Shown here: in pieces, positions 1 through 10,980 of the stretch
Numbering within the stretch: the stretch's first letter is position 1
How the letters are laid out: each line of letters begins with the position of its first letter
Assembly: GCA_019671005.1 (NCBI GenBank)
Contig: CM033711.1
Coordinates: 58,639,049-58,703,048, forward strand
Length of the DNA: 64,000 bases
Source: Hibiscus mutabilis
Lineage: Eukaryota > Streptophyta > Magnoliopsida > Malvales > Malvaceae
Direction of reading: 5' to 3'
The notes under the pieces: model-generated
Told to the model about the DNA's origin: nothing
Seen by the model: only the letters and a program-made list of their open reading frames with translations
Databases searched by the model: none
Translations under genes and position numbers: made by a program

Positions 1-9
1 ATGGTTAGA

Positions 10-2119
10 GTCGTATTCCTATAGAGATAGTAGAAACTGTTACTCCTTCCAAATTAAAAACACCCCAAGGTGGAGTTAGGCATAGATTTAGATACAAAAT
101 CTGACTGTCCAGCACTAATGAAGAAAAAGGTAAAAGCTAAATTTATTTAAAGATCATTTTCATCTTTTTCATGTACCTATGGGCTTGGGCTTGACTAGTG
201 TACTGTTCTGTTGTAGGATAACCATGTTGTCGGCCAGGTTAGTCGAAAATCCCCTCGACTCTCAAAGGATAACCATTCAACTGCATAAAGTTTGGAAAAT
301 TAATTGGGGATAATTATTCTGTGTAATTACCATTCTCAATGGTAACTGTTGGTTGCATGTACCGTGTATGTTAATGATAACAAATGGAGGTTGCCATATG
401 CATTGAACATTGGCCATTGAACATTGGGCCTTAATCCCATCGAAGGGAACATTGGAAATAATACAATTTTGGACGTTAAGGCCATCGAATTAAATGTTGT
501 CCCTTAATGGTTATGATTTTATTGTCATTTACATAGTCTATAATTGTCGTGGTTATCATCATATATTTCTTGTGAAAGGTTGAAGATGAAGAGTTAAAGA
601 CATTTCCGTATGTTGTACTACCCGATGATCTTCGTGAAGCAGAACGAGCCTACTGTGATTATTTATGGAATACCATGTTGGCGCAAAAGTAAGCCTTCAA
701 CTGTATAACTTTAATTTGTCATATTGTGAAATGTAAAATCTAAGACCTAATACAATGTTTGTATGCATCCATGTGGTCATTAAAATCGATAATATTTATG
801 CCAATATTATAAATGTTGATACGTTACGGCCCACTGAATGGCTCGACAATACGGTTAGTCTAATAAATATCGCATATGGCTTGAAATTATATAAAACATT
901 TGGAACATACTTTTCTATGTGGTCATTATGGTTTTTTTAAATTGGCAAGGTTATTGATATTGTCTCCTTATTGGAGACTCGCAAGGAGGCGAAAGAAAAT
1001 AGTAAACGTCGGGCCTTTATGCCTTGTGATATTGATGTATGTTTTTTTGTTACCATCTTATACAATGTTTATGTCATATTTCTTTATAGATAAATTGTTT
1101 TCGATTGTAAATAACAACCATTATTAATTGTAGAGTACTCTTAGACAAATGGAAACTACCACAACGTCATCGTTTGTAGAGTTCATTGCGGGATCAATGA
1201 AGTATTATGGGAACATCATTGGTGCTGATGTTGTAAGACGTTTCCTCATTACAGGAATAATGTTAAGTTGTTTCAAGATATGCTAAATTTTAATTAGTTG
1301 AGGAGACAATATTTGCAAGTATTCATTCCCATGAATTATTGCAATTTGCACAGGTACTTGTGTGTCGTTCATATGGAATGTCAAGAAGTTTGGGTACTAG
1401 ATAGCTTACTAGGTACTCTGGCGAGTTAGCTTAGGGAGGAAGCAGTTACAAAAATGGTGAGAAAACATCCATTTGTCGTGTCGCCATGTTAGCATTGTAT
1501 GTTATTAACATGCATAAATGAATTCAAGTTGTACTATGTTGTCATTATCGGTTAGATACACAAGTTTGCAGAATTTTCTAAGCATGAATCCTTCGTCCAG
1601 GTGTTTGACAAACCGAAGGTACCATTTGACAAGCAAAAAATTCAACGTCCTAAAGTCGTGCGTCAAGAAAATGGGTATTGAGCCTTTCATATTTTTTTAT
1701 TGTTATCATGAAATTAGTAATTAAATGACTAGAACCGCATCGAACTTGATAGATAGGACTGTAGTATGTTCGTCATTGCATGGATAAAAGGCATGCGGTC
1801 AGGTATCAAAATTAGCAAGCTTCCTGATATTGTAAGTGAGTGATTACCATTACTATTTCATGTATAACCAAACATTGAGTGGATATCGTCCATTATTTTG
1901 TACTAACATGTTTGTTTATTTCCAATTATAGGGAGTTAGAGAATTGACAAGATGTAGCTGCTATGCGAGCTCTATATGGATCACGCAAACAAGAACAAGA
2001 TGCAGTTGCACGCTTCTATGGAAGAACATAAGAAATTGATGAAGAGAAAGGGAAATAAATCAAAACATCTGACAACTATTACTCGACGAAAGAATTCGCT
2101 CGGAACCATAGTGGAATGA
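10..2119 (+). pseudogene. Ulp1-like (C48) cysteine protease gene remnant, several exons
   Basis: Exon-like pieces can be read on the plus strand between AT-rich introns: near 10-113, 580-690 (ending at a GT donor), 820-855, 965-1035, 1134-1230, 1352-1430 and 1750-1835, with a basic C-terminal exon ending in a stop at 2117-2119. The piece at 1352-1430 reads HRYLCVVHMECQEVW followed by VLDSL, and the piece at about 1757 reads DCSMFVIAWIKGMRSG. In the Ulp1/SENP protease family a His in an HWxL motif, an Asp in LDSL and a Cys in DCGxF form the catalytic triad. All three can be placed here, although the Trp is Arg and the Gly is Ser. Such domains occur in host deSUMOylating proteases and, very often in plants, in Mutator-like transposons. 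An in-frame TAG follows LGTLAS near 1429 and no start codon is convincing, so I call it a pseudogene. Exon limits are approximate. Confidence 0.55.
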
Positions 2120-2908
2120 GTCAGGTTCATTTCTAAACCATTATTTTTCCACAATTACATCATATTAATTTGATTTTCAATCATAGTTATTGATTTCTAT
2201 TCTAGTCTAACAAAATTGGGTTTTGCTAAATTTCTAATATGAGTTATGCTACCGAGACTTGGTCTTCAATTGCACTTGGATTGACATCATTTTCTACTTT
2301 GATTTGTAACCGTCGGATAACTTTTTGTGAGAAACGATCATTGATCTCATCTTGACGGGCGATAAGTTTAACTTTTAAGAAATGTTAGTGACAACTAACT
2401 AAGTTCATTCCTAATTAATTGAGGTGATATAATGCATGCAAGCAGGTTTGGGTCATGGTCGATCTTGGTTCATACTGAGTAAAGGGGATCTTCTGGCAAT
2501 GTCCCCATTTTTTTGAATAACAATTGTACAGAACAAAAAAATTGTATAGTAGTTTCGAACTCTTTATGTAAATGTTCACTACTAGTCGTGTTACGAAAAC
2601 TCGCACATTTAACATTTATGGAATGTTTAATATTATTATTACTTTTAACATTTACCTGAAAGAAAAATTTAAAAATAGGTTCAAAAATATGGATGGGGGT
2701 TTGGAAACTTGTAAAGAAAAATTTAAACTAAAATAGTTAGGAAAACATGTATTTACAAACGTTTGATACTCATCGTATTAAATAGAAATGCAAATTTCTA
2801 CAAGTTAAATGACATTTAATGTCAAAACGACAATGCATTAGTCAAAAAGGACCTACCCTTTATCTTCTTCAACCTTTTAAAACAATTCCTGAAGATCAAC
2901 CTTAACTC
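2120..2908. other. AT-rich intergenic stretch
   Basis: No coding pattern, RNA gene or repeat is recognisable. It lies between the 3' ends of two convergent gene remnants, so it probably holds their 3' UTRs. Confidence 0.4.
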
Positions 2909-3229
2909 CTATCCATGAAAAATCCAAGTCACTACAACAAAACCTATAAAATTAAGTTTGATAAGAACCCAAGCAATCCTTTCATTTCTTCTTCCCCTAT
3001 CATTCGTACGAACTTTCCTTAAGAGTCCAAGAATAAGTACCTTTGCACGTGGACTCATAGGTGGTTCATACCATTGGAAAAAAGTACATGATATTCGAAA
3101 TCTATTTCCATGGTTATAACACCCAAAAAATCTTCTTCCCAGATTGTTATCTGACCAAGATGTCTTCAACACAGCTGGCTATCCATAATTACAAGTCGAA
3201 GTTTCGTTCGCCTCATAGACAAAGTCCAT
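2909..3229 (-). pseudogene. GRF-type zinc-finger protein, one in-frame stop
   Basis: The frame opens with ATG at 3229-3227 and would encode about 106 residues. It contains CNYG, then SWSDNNLGRRFFGC, then CTFFQWYEPPM, the layout of the plant GRF zinc finger (CxCG, NPGRRFxxC, CxFFxW). The end is a basic stretch followed by a hydrophobic segment (LIKLNFIGFVVVTWIF), as in small plant GRF proteins with a C-terminal membrane anchor. Two lesions are visible: a TAG at 3181-3179 directly after CNYG, and Tyr in place of the second zinc-binding Cys. GRF domains generally bind nucleic acid; the role of these short plant versions is unclear. It converges on the Ulp1-like remnant to its left. Both kinds of gene are often carried by Mutator-like elements, but I see no terminal inverted repeats that would prove that here. 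Confidence 0.6.
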
Positions 3230-3671
3230 CTATTCACTTTTGTTTCTTCATTCTTCTTCACTAAATTTAGCAGAAAGAGGGACCGTCACATTTTCTTTTA
3301 TTTTGAAAGTTAGAAATTGGGGTTAGGTATTTCAAGGGTATTTAATGGAATATTTGTAGTTTAATAATATAATTGAAAAGACTATTTCAGGCGGGAATTA
3401 GAAATTCAAGTTAGTTTCGAAACTGTGTATTGTGGTTTAGATACTTGTAAAGCACAAATTAAACTAAAATCGTTAGGAAAACATGTTATATTTTAGGTTT
3501 CACATAATTAGTTTGAAACTTAAAATGTAAACGTTCGGTACTCGTCGTATTACTGAAAAGCCACGTTATGGCAGTCATAAATGTGACATAATATTAAAAG
3601 TGAAAACAGCTGATTTTTAGTGGATGTGACTGAGGATGACGTGGTTAGCCGAGGCCATATAATATTCCTTC
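3230..3671. other. AT-rich stretch without recognised content
   Basis: This would be the upstream region of the minus-strand GRF remnant. No TATA element or repeat stands out. Confidence 0.35.
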
Positions 3672-3751
3672 TTGATCACTAACGGGTTGACATCTGAACA
3701 ACCTCTACTTTGTAAACCCTTAATGAGTAGATGGATTGGCACGTTCTTCCT

Positions 3752-3760
3752 TATAAATAC
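3752..3760 (+). promoter_or_regulatory. Candidate TATA box
   Basis: TATAAATAC is followed by a C-rich initiator-like stretch and then a pyrimidine-rich leader. This is typical of plant core promoters, but it is supported only by motif and layout. It would drive the short ORF starting at 3993. Confidence 0.3.
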
Positions 3761-3992
3761 CCCCACTTTTGTTGTAAATCATCATTCTCATCTTGTCTTA
3801 TTTCTTCATCTATTTTGTCAAATCAACGTGGATAAGCTTGCGTATATTCGAAGGGAGTTTCATCATGTTGGCTTGGGTAATTCTATTGTAGTCCTTATAT
3901 GCTTTCTAGTAAGCATCCATCTATTACGTTGTCATTTAGGCAAAAAAATTTGTTTTCAGACAGTTTATAATTATCATTATTTTTATGTAGTA

Positions 3993-4130
3993 ATGGCAGA
4001 TGTCGATGACTGTCTGTTTCATTGTCGACTTCAAATGGTTGCACCTGATGGCAGCCCTTACGAAGGACATTCTAGTAAACATCCCTATTCAATGTTAAGT
4101 TTTAATATAATGAAACGAAACTTGTGGTAA
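3993..4130 (+). CDS. Short hypothetical ORF, possibly a first exon
   Basis: The frame starts with MADVDDCLFHCRLQ and runs 45 codons to a stop just before the element 1 LTR. It lies about 240 bp downstream of a TATA-like sequence. I do not recognise the protein. It could be the first exon of a gene cut off by the arrival of element 1 at 4146, or chance. The same frame is open back to 3672, but that part overlaps the promoter-like sequence. Confidence 0.2.
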   Translation: MADVDDCLFHCRLQMVAPDGSPYEGHSSKHPYSMLSFNIMKRNLW

Positions 4131-4145
4131 AGTTCCAAAACTACA

Positions 4146-6054
4146 TGTAACATCCCAAAAATTAGACTAGGTTCTAACCAATGCATATTTGTTACATTCT
4201 TGAAATGTTAAATGAATCTAATCATGGACTTGACCTAATAAGGGAAGAAAGACTTGGAATGCATGAAATTTGACCACATCTTGATTTACATGATCAATTC
4301 GAATGTTTAAGCATGATTAAGTGATAACATGGATGCTTGTATGCGTTATGATGCAATGTGATCAAATGCTAAAGACTTGCATGAGATATCATCTCATCTT
4401 GATGAAATGAAACATGAAAACTACATGAAATGTGAGCTATGGCTCAATTGGCCTAAGGGACTAATATGAAATGAACTTGCTTGACATGAACTTGATCTTG
4501 AAACACTTGAATAAATGGTAAATCGAACAACCTTGGTAGCTAGTTGGACTAGGTAGAAGGGCATGCCTTAGAGTCTAAAGCTCATTGTGTAAGGGTGGAC
4601 TACAGTCCAGGGCTAAGAAACCTATTTGGCGACAGACGGAGGGTATGTATATGGTCTTTGGCGACAGTAGGAGAGTTTGACCAGCACTACGGTGCATCTT
4701 GTGGCGACAGTTGGTTGGAGACTCGATTACCTATACAAACTAAGTACCAAGGGGGTTGTTTAATTGATAATACATGAAATAACAATTCTACATCATATAT
4801 TACTTGTTTTGAAAGCCTCAAATTGAATGTTACTTGTCATGTAAGCATGACTTTCTTGATTACTTTCTTTGTAAGCATGTTGTGCTTGATTCAGGATATG
4901 ATTTCTTGATTCTTGTTCTTGATAGTTGAATGCTATGTTCCTTAGCTAGGATTACTCTAAAGCTGATGTCCTTAGCTAGGATTCTTCTAATGCTTGAAAG
5001 CCTTAGCTAGATTCAATCTAATGCTTGAAACCCTAGCTAGGTTCAATCTTGTTTAAATGACATAACAAATGGTTAGATTTAGTTACTACCTCACTAAGTA
5101 CATTCTTGTACTTATCACTCTCATTTTCGTTCTTCCCAACTGCAGGATAAAGGATTCAATCGTTGCTTGATCTTGAAGCCAACCTTGAGCTAGAAGCTAC
5201 TCACACAAGCTTTGCCTAAGTATGGTTTCATACTTGTTTTGTATATCTCCTAGAATAGTGGCACTAGATTGTTTAGAATGTAGATTGATCATGCATTTTG
5301 GTACTTGTATATAATGTATTGATGGGCCTACTATGTTATAAAGTTAATAACAACTATGTAATGAACTTAAGTTTCATGTAATGAATGGTATTGGCTGCAC
5401 ATATATGGATTTAAGAATGAAATGATCTAATGTTGATCTAGTTTATCTTGAAACAAACAAATGCCTTGCTTAGTGTACATGTCTTGCTTGAAATGAAACT
5501 AGTATGAGATGAACCATATTGCTTGTCTTCCATTCGAATGCTTTGGAACTATATGGTCACTTGTATGTGTTTTGGTAATAGCTTGATGATTGCCGAATGC
5601 ATAGGAATAGAATAAGACTTGAATGAAAACTAGATACATGTAAATTGAATGAACAAGAACCATGTTAGTAATTTGGATATGTGATGTTTAAATGTATACA
5701 AACTAAAGAACAATGAAATGAAATGGAATTATGTAGATCACCTAGAGTCATTCGAATGCTTATGGTATAGAAGATGAACTAAATTGATTCATGTAAGTAG
5801 TAACTTGTAATGTAAGCTTATAAGGAAACAATTTAATGGCCTTGTTCGAATGCTTTGGTTGAATTAAGAATCAAATGTGAGGTTACTTGTTTGCTAAGTA
5901 AGTAAGTATGATTGATTGCTTATTAGCTAAGTAACTCATATAATAGGAATGAGTTATCAATGCTTGCCTTGTTTGTTCATTATATTGTTGTTCTTGCTTG
6001 CTTAATGTAATGCTCCTGAGCTGGGTTGCTGCTAGCCCAGGTAGGGGTGTTACA
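4146..6054 (+). repeat. Element 1 5' LTR, internally deleted
   Basis: It starts TGTAACATCCC and ends GTAGGGGTGTTACA. From about 4162 it matches the 3' LTR from about 12697 onward through its end. About 1.7 kb next to its left end that is present in the 3' LTR is missing here. The lost part would contain U3 and the promoter, so this LTR probably cannot start transcription. The small ORF at 4595-4777 recurs in the other LTR only because the LTRs are copies. Confidence 0.85.
4940..5050 (+). repeat. Four imperfect CCTTAGCTAGGATT repeats in the LTR
   Basis: The motif CCTTAGCTAGGATT, or close variants down to CCCTAGCTAGGTT, occurs four times at roughly 33-bp spacing. The core CTAGCTAG is palindromic. 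The array is also present in the other LTR at about 13470-13590. Confidence 0.6.
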
Positions 6055-6060
6055 TTTAAT

Positions 6061-6072
6061 TGGTATCAGAGC
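6061..6072 (+). other. Primer binding site, initiator tRNA-Met type
   Basis: TGGTATCAGAGC, six bases after the 5' LTR end, is the usual plant gypsy/copia primer site complementary to the 3' end of initiator tRNA-Met. Confidence 0.9.
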
Positions 6073-6212
6073 TTTAGGTTTTGTCGATTCTAGGACTAAA
6101 CTGGGATATCATGCATCATATAGGATACTTGTGCCACCTAGGAGACTTGTATTGAATAACTTGTGTCTTTGCTTATTAAACTGAATCCCTAATTGTTCTA
6201 ATTGAACATAGA

Positions 6213-7502
6213 ATGTCTAAAACGAGACTTGGTTGAGATAGTGAAAGTCCTGAAGGCTCCTCGAATGAAGGAGATAGTGTGAGGATGGAACATAATCCTC
6301 CACAACAACAAACTCAAACCCGAGCCCAAGCTGCTGCTCAACAGGAAGCTCCTGCTATAAATCCTGTGCAACAAGAATGTCTTCTAAGTATGAAAGAGAT
6401 GTTCAATCATCTTGTAACTACTTTAAAACAAGATCATCCTACGGCTCCTCATGTTGTTATGCCAAACAGAGCTTCGATTGACAAGCTGGCTCAACACCGA
6501 GCCTATACTTTGACTGGCACTGATGAAGCCAATCCCGAAGTAGCTGAGTATTGGTTAGAGGCCATTACTCGAATCTTAACCAAACAACTACCTTGTCCTG
6601 ATGAGCACAAGCTCGAATGTGCCATAGCCCTGTTGGCAGATGAAGCTTTAAGCTAGTGGGAAACCACTACTCTGACTGCTCCTACTGAAGCGGTAACTTG
6701 GAAATTCTTTCTTGAGGAATTCAGTAAGAAATACATCAGTGAACAATACCTGGCCGAGCGCTGAAAGTTTCTTGTACCTCAAACAAGGTGGCTGACCCTT
6801 TGAACAATACGTGAGTGACTTCTGCAAGTATTGCAAGTACGGGTCGGAATACATCAATACTGAAGCTAACAAATGTCGGATGTTAATCAATGGACTGAAT
6901 GATGAATTGAGTCCTATATTCACTGCCCTGGGTATCGTTGACTTTCAGAATTTAGTAAACCAGGCTATTGAAACCGAGGCAAAGATGAAGGCCTCTAAGA
7001 AATGCAAGAATGGTAACTCTTGAAAAGACAAACGATCCAGAAATAACGACAAGCCTCACTGGCAGTTAAAGAAATATAAACACTCCAAAGATCTCTCCTC
7101 GAATTACACTCCTGCTCAGAAAAACAATTACATACCGAAACCTCAAAGGGTAATCAAGTCTTCAGCCCCGATCATTTTTGTTGATAGTACGGGGAATTTC
7201 GGCAAAGTTGCTCAATATCCTACTTGTAAGTTCTGTCAGAAGCACCACGCCGGGCAATGTAGAACTCAACAGAATTTGTGTTTCTTATGTGGAGCCTCAG
7301 ATCATTATATTCGGGATTGTCCTCAGAATCCTAACAAGGTTCAACTCGAACTTCCACAAATGCTAGCTCAGCTCCATCTAATCAAAACAAGGGCCCGAGA
7401 CAAGCTCAGTCCAAGAATCAAAGCAAGGGTAGAGGCCAACATTCGGCACCTACACACCAAGAATCCTGAGCCCCTGCTCAAATCTACCATATTCTTAGGA
7501 AA
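6213..7502 (+). pseudogene. gag: Element 1 gag (capsid and nucleocapsid), broken
   Basis: The likely start is the ATG at 6213, where related elements begin with MSK; a TGA follows at 6234-6236. The capsid (retrotransposon gag) domain spans about 6480-7020, with the landmarks YWLEAI, HKLEC, LLADEAL and KKYISEQYLAER. The nucleocapsid zinc knuckle at about 7276-7320 reads CFLCGASDHYIRDC, a complete CX2CX4HX4C. Gag would package the element RNA in cytoplasmic particles. Breaks include TAG after DEALS (about 6654), TGA plus a frame change near 6763, and TGA at about 7021. Protease follows directly, as in a gag-pol polyprotein. Confidence 0.85.
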
Positions 7503-7856
7503 GAGGAAGAAGAAGCACCCGATGTTATCATAGGTACTATTGAATTAAATTCAAGTCCTGCATATGCTTTGATTGATTCGGGATCTACCCACTCTTTTAT
7601 ATGTTCTTCCGTGATTGCTAAGTTAAACTTAAAACACGAACTTGTTAAGATAAGCCTTGTAGTTTCAAATCCTATAAGAGGAAATATGCCTATTAACTTT
7701 CTTTGCAAGCAATGTTCTAAAAGCATTCGAAATGTACCTTTTCCCATGGACCTTTATGTCTTGCATTCTTGTGAGTTCGATCTAGTGTTAGGACTAGATT
7801 GGCTAAGCAAACATGAAGCCTGGATAGATTGCAAAAATAGGAGATTGTATCTCTAG
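7503..7856 (+). pseudogene. pol: Element 1 aspartic protease
   Basis: The retropepsin domain has an active site reading ALIDSGSTHSFI at about 7563-7600 and a downstream flap/hydrophobic motif DLVLGLDWL at about 7780. DSG is the normal catalytic triplet for this lineage, so the site looks intact. The frame ends at a TAG at 7854-7856 just after RLYL, where related elements read on into RT. Its job would be to cut the gag-pol polyprotein inside the particle. Confidence 0.85.
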
Positions 7857-7922
7857 GGTTTAGGAAAGGAATTAATCCTCATAATTGATAGAAAACCGAC
7901 CTCAATATTTGCTGCCATAACT

Positions 7923-9310
7923 ATGCAAGATGAACTTGAATTCGGCTTACCTAGTATGCCAATTGTATCTGAATTCATTGATGTTTTTCCCAAGGAACTC
8001 CCAGGTCTCCCTCAAACCAGAGAAGTAGAGTTCGGGATTGAAGTTCAACCTGGAACAACTCCGGTGTCCATCACACCCTATCGAATGTCACTTGTTGAAT
8101 TGAAATAACTCAAGAAGAAACTCCAAGAGCTACAAGACAAAGGCTTTTTTCGTCCTAGCTCGTCTCCCTGGGGTGCTCCAGTCCTGTTCATGAAAAAGAA
8201 AGATGGGACTATGAGACTCTGTATTGACTGTAGACAATTGAACAAGCTTACTATCAAGAATCGATATCCTCTCCCCCGAGATAGAAGATCTCTTCAATCA
8301 ACTCAAGGATGCTTTGGTGTTCTCAAAGATCAATCTTCGATCGGGATACTGTCAAATGAGGGTAAAAGAAGAAGATGTACCCAAGACAGCTGGCCACTTC
8401 AAATTCCTTATAATGTCATTCGGGTTAACAAATGCTCCAACTATTTTCATGGACCTCATGAACCGTGTATTCAAGCCCTATCTTAATAAGTTTGTGGTCG
8501 TATTTATCGATGGCATTCTGGTGTATTCTCAGAATAAGGAAGAACATTCTGAACACCTTCGAATTGTATTGCAAACTCTCCGAGAACGTCAATTGTTCAC
8601 AAAGTTCTCTAAGTGTGAATTTTGGCTATCGAAAGTCTCGTTCATTGGCCATGTCATCTCGGCAGAAGAAATTAAAGTAGACCCGAGCAAAATTTGATCC
8701 TTCATGGATTGGAGACCTCCGAAGAATGTTGGTGAGGTTAGAAGCTTTCTCGATTTAGCTAGGTATTATCGACGTTTAGTCAAAGGATTCTTATCTATTG
8801 TCGCAAGCTTGACTAAGCTAACTCGTAAAGATACGCCCTTTGCTTGGTCGGAGAACCAACAACGAAGCTTCGATCAACTTAAACAAGCTCTGACTCATAC
8901 ACCGGTTCTTATCCAACCAGAATCAGGAAAAGAATTCACTATCTATAGTGATGCATCTCATTTAGGACTAGGTTGTGTCCTAATGCAAGATGGAAAAGTG
9001 GTTGGTTACGCTTCAAGGCAACTAAAACCACACGAGTCAAACTATCCTACGCATGATTTAGAATTGGTAGCTATCGTGTTTGCTCTCAAAATATGGAGAT
9101 ATTATTTGACAGGGAGAAATGTAACTTGTTCATAGATCACAAGAGTCTCAAATACCTCCTTACTCAAAAAGATTTGAATCTGAGACAAAGAAGATGGCTA
9201 GAATTGCTTCAAGACTACAATTTGGTTATTGACTACCATCCAAGGAAACCAAACGTGGTTGCTGATACCCTTAGTCGTAGACCATACTCGGGTAAACCCT
9301 TAAATCTAAA
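7923..9310 (+). pseudogene. pol: Element 1 reverse transcriptase and RNase H, catalytic Asp lost
   Basis: RT motifs appear in order: VQPGTTPVS, SSPWGAPVLFMKKKDG, LCIDCRQLNKLT, KINLRSGYCQMR, FGLTNAP, then the catalytic loop. The loop reads VVFIDGILVYS where the family has FIDD: codon 8512-8514 is GGC, so the second metal-binding Asp is Gly and the enzyme would be inactive. About five residues before GHFKF are missing in frame. RNase H follows at about 8920-9290 (YSDAS, THDLELVA, FIDHKSLKYL, VVADTLSRRP). Breaks are a TAA near 8106, a frameshift near 8280, a TGA near 8696 and a frameshift near 9118. Confidence 0.88.
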
Positions 9311-9328
9311 TCCTAGAAAAATTCATTG

Positions 9329-10620
9329 AATTTAATCTTTCTTGGATTACAAGTAATCCATTCGAATACCTTACTTGTCTTGCAAGTAACTACTCAAAAA
9401 TTCTACCTTAATGATCTTGTTCTTTCATTTGTAGCTTCCTTGGCTATCGATGCTCATTTTTGTTTATCCAAAGGACGAAAATTCTTGTCTGAACTTCAAG
9501 TTCAATCTAGCTTGATCTCGAGAATTAAAGAACTCCAGCAAACTGATCCAGATCTTCAAAAGATCGTATCCAAGCTAGACTCTGAGTCTAATTCTGACTT
9601 ATCCCTCAAGTCGAATGGACTCCTCTATTTCAAGGATAGAGTATGTGTTCCTAACAATGAGGAACTAAAACACAAGATGTTACAAGAAGCTCACCAAAGC
9701 TCTTTCTCGATCCACCCAAGATCTGTTAAGATGTACAAGGATCTAAAGCCACTATACTGGTGGCCAGGCATGAAATCAGCTATCACAAACTTCGTATCGA
9801 AGTGTCTAACTTGTCAAAAAATTAAAGCCAAGCATCAAGTCCCTACTGGATTGCTCTAACCTATCGAATTCCCTCAGTGGAAATGAGATCGGATTACAAT
9901 GGATTTTGTTACTAGTCTTCCTTCAACTCCAAGAAAGAATGATGTTGTATGGGTGATTGTTGATAGATTCATAAAGTCTACTCACTTCACCCCTGTTCGA
10001 ATGAAAATGAGCTTGGAAACCTTAGCCGAGCTATACATCCGTGAAGTGATTCGATTACACGATTTACCTACAGCTATAATCTGTGATCGTGATCCTAGAT
10101 TTGCTTCTCGATTCTGGAATTCCTTGCAGAAAGCTCTAGGAGCTAAAGTGCATCTTAGTACAGCCTTCCATCCCCAATCAGATGGATAATCTGAAAGAAT
10201 CACTCAAGTACTCGAAGATATGTTACGTACTTGTGTAATAGACTTCGGAAAGGATTGGGAGAAATCTCTACCCCTAGTAAAGTTTGCTTACAACATAGCT
10301 ATCAAACATCTATTCAGATGGCTCCCTTCGCAGCTCTATACGGAAGAAGATGTAGAACTCCTTGTGCTGGTCTGAATTGGGAGAAAGCAAGGTTTTAGGA
10401 CCTCAATTGCTTAGAGAAACCGAAGAACAAGTGAAGATCATTTGTGATCGATTGAAGGCAGCTTTCGATAGGCAGAAAGCTTATGCTGAATTGAAAAGGA
10501 GAGACATCTAATACAACGTTGGAGACAAGGTCTTCCTCAAAGTATCTTCTTGGAAGAAAGTCTTCAGATTTGGAAGAAAATGAAAGCTCAGCCCTCGGTT
10601 TATCGGACCATTTGAAATCA
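9329..10620 (+). pseudogene. pol: Element 1 integrase
   Basis: The zinc-binding HHCC region lies at about 9670-9840 (EAHQSS, SIHPRS, CLTCQ), followed by the DDE core: MDFVTSLP, CDRDPRFASRFW and SERITQ carry the two Asp and the Glu. A TAA at about 9857 separates the zinc domain from the core, and another TAA at about 10187 falls right before SERITQ. Around 10300-10400 the frame shifts and the product is garbled. The enzyme would insert element cDNA into host DNA; this copy cannot encode a whole one. Confidence 0.85.
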
Positions 10621-10637
10621 TTGAAAGGATTGGTCCA

Positions 10638-10980
10638 GTGGCTTATCGATTAGCTCCTCCCAGAGAATTTGATAAGATTCACAATGTCTTCCATGTTTCA
10701 ATACTCATGAAATATAGGTCTAATCCATCTCATGTTCTTGAACTCGAAGAAGTGGAATTGAATCCCGGTCTATCATATGAAGAAGAGCCTATTCAGATAC
10801 TTGACAAGGAAGCCAGAAGACTTCGAAACAAGAATGTTCCTCTTGTCAAAGTCTTGTGGAGAAATCACAAGGTAGAAGAGGCAACATGGGAATCTAAAGA
10901 AGTCATGAAGAAGCAATATCCTCACCTATTCGATTCAGGTAAATTCGAGGACAAATTTATTTTAAGGGGAGGAGAATTGT
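10638..10980 (+). pseudogene. pol: Element 1 integrase C-terminus with chromodomain-like end
   Basis: A single open segment reads from the GPY/F-type region (AYRLAPPREF, IHNVFHVS) into YEEEPIQILDKEARRLRN and VKVLWRNHKVEEATWE. This is the shortened type II chromodomain seen in Tekay/Del chromoviruses, thought to guide integration toward particular chromatin. It ends at the 3' LTR boundary, after the purine-rich tract. Confidence 0.8.
10963..10977 (+). other. Element 1 polypurine tract
   Basis: A purine-rich run (TAAGGGGAGGAGAAT) ends one base before the TGTAAC of the 3' LTR, the place where plus-strand DNA synthesis is primed. Confidence 0.8.

Noticed and set aside
3672..4130. 152-codon ORF as a full gene
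   Set aside because: The upstream two thirds cover a TATA-like box and leader and have no protein-like pattern; only the part from 3993 is kept as a weak candidate.
4595..4777. 60-codon ORF found in both element 1 LTRs (also 13130-13312)
   Set aside because: The LTRs are copies of each other, so recurrence is not evidence of coding. Differences between the copies are not biased toward silent sites and there are no upstream signals.
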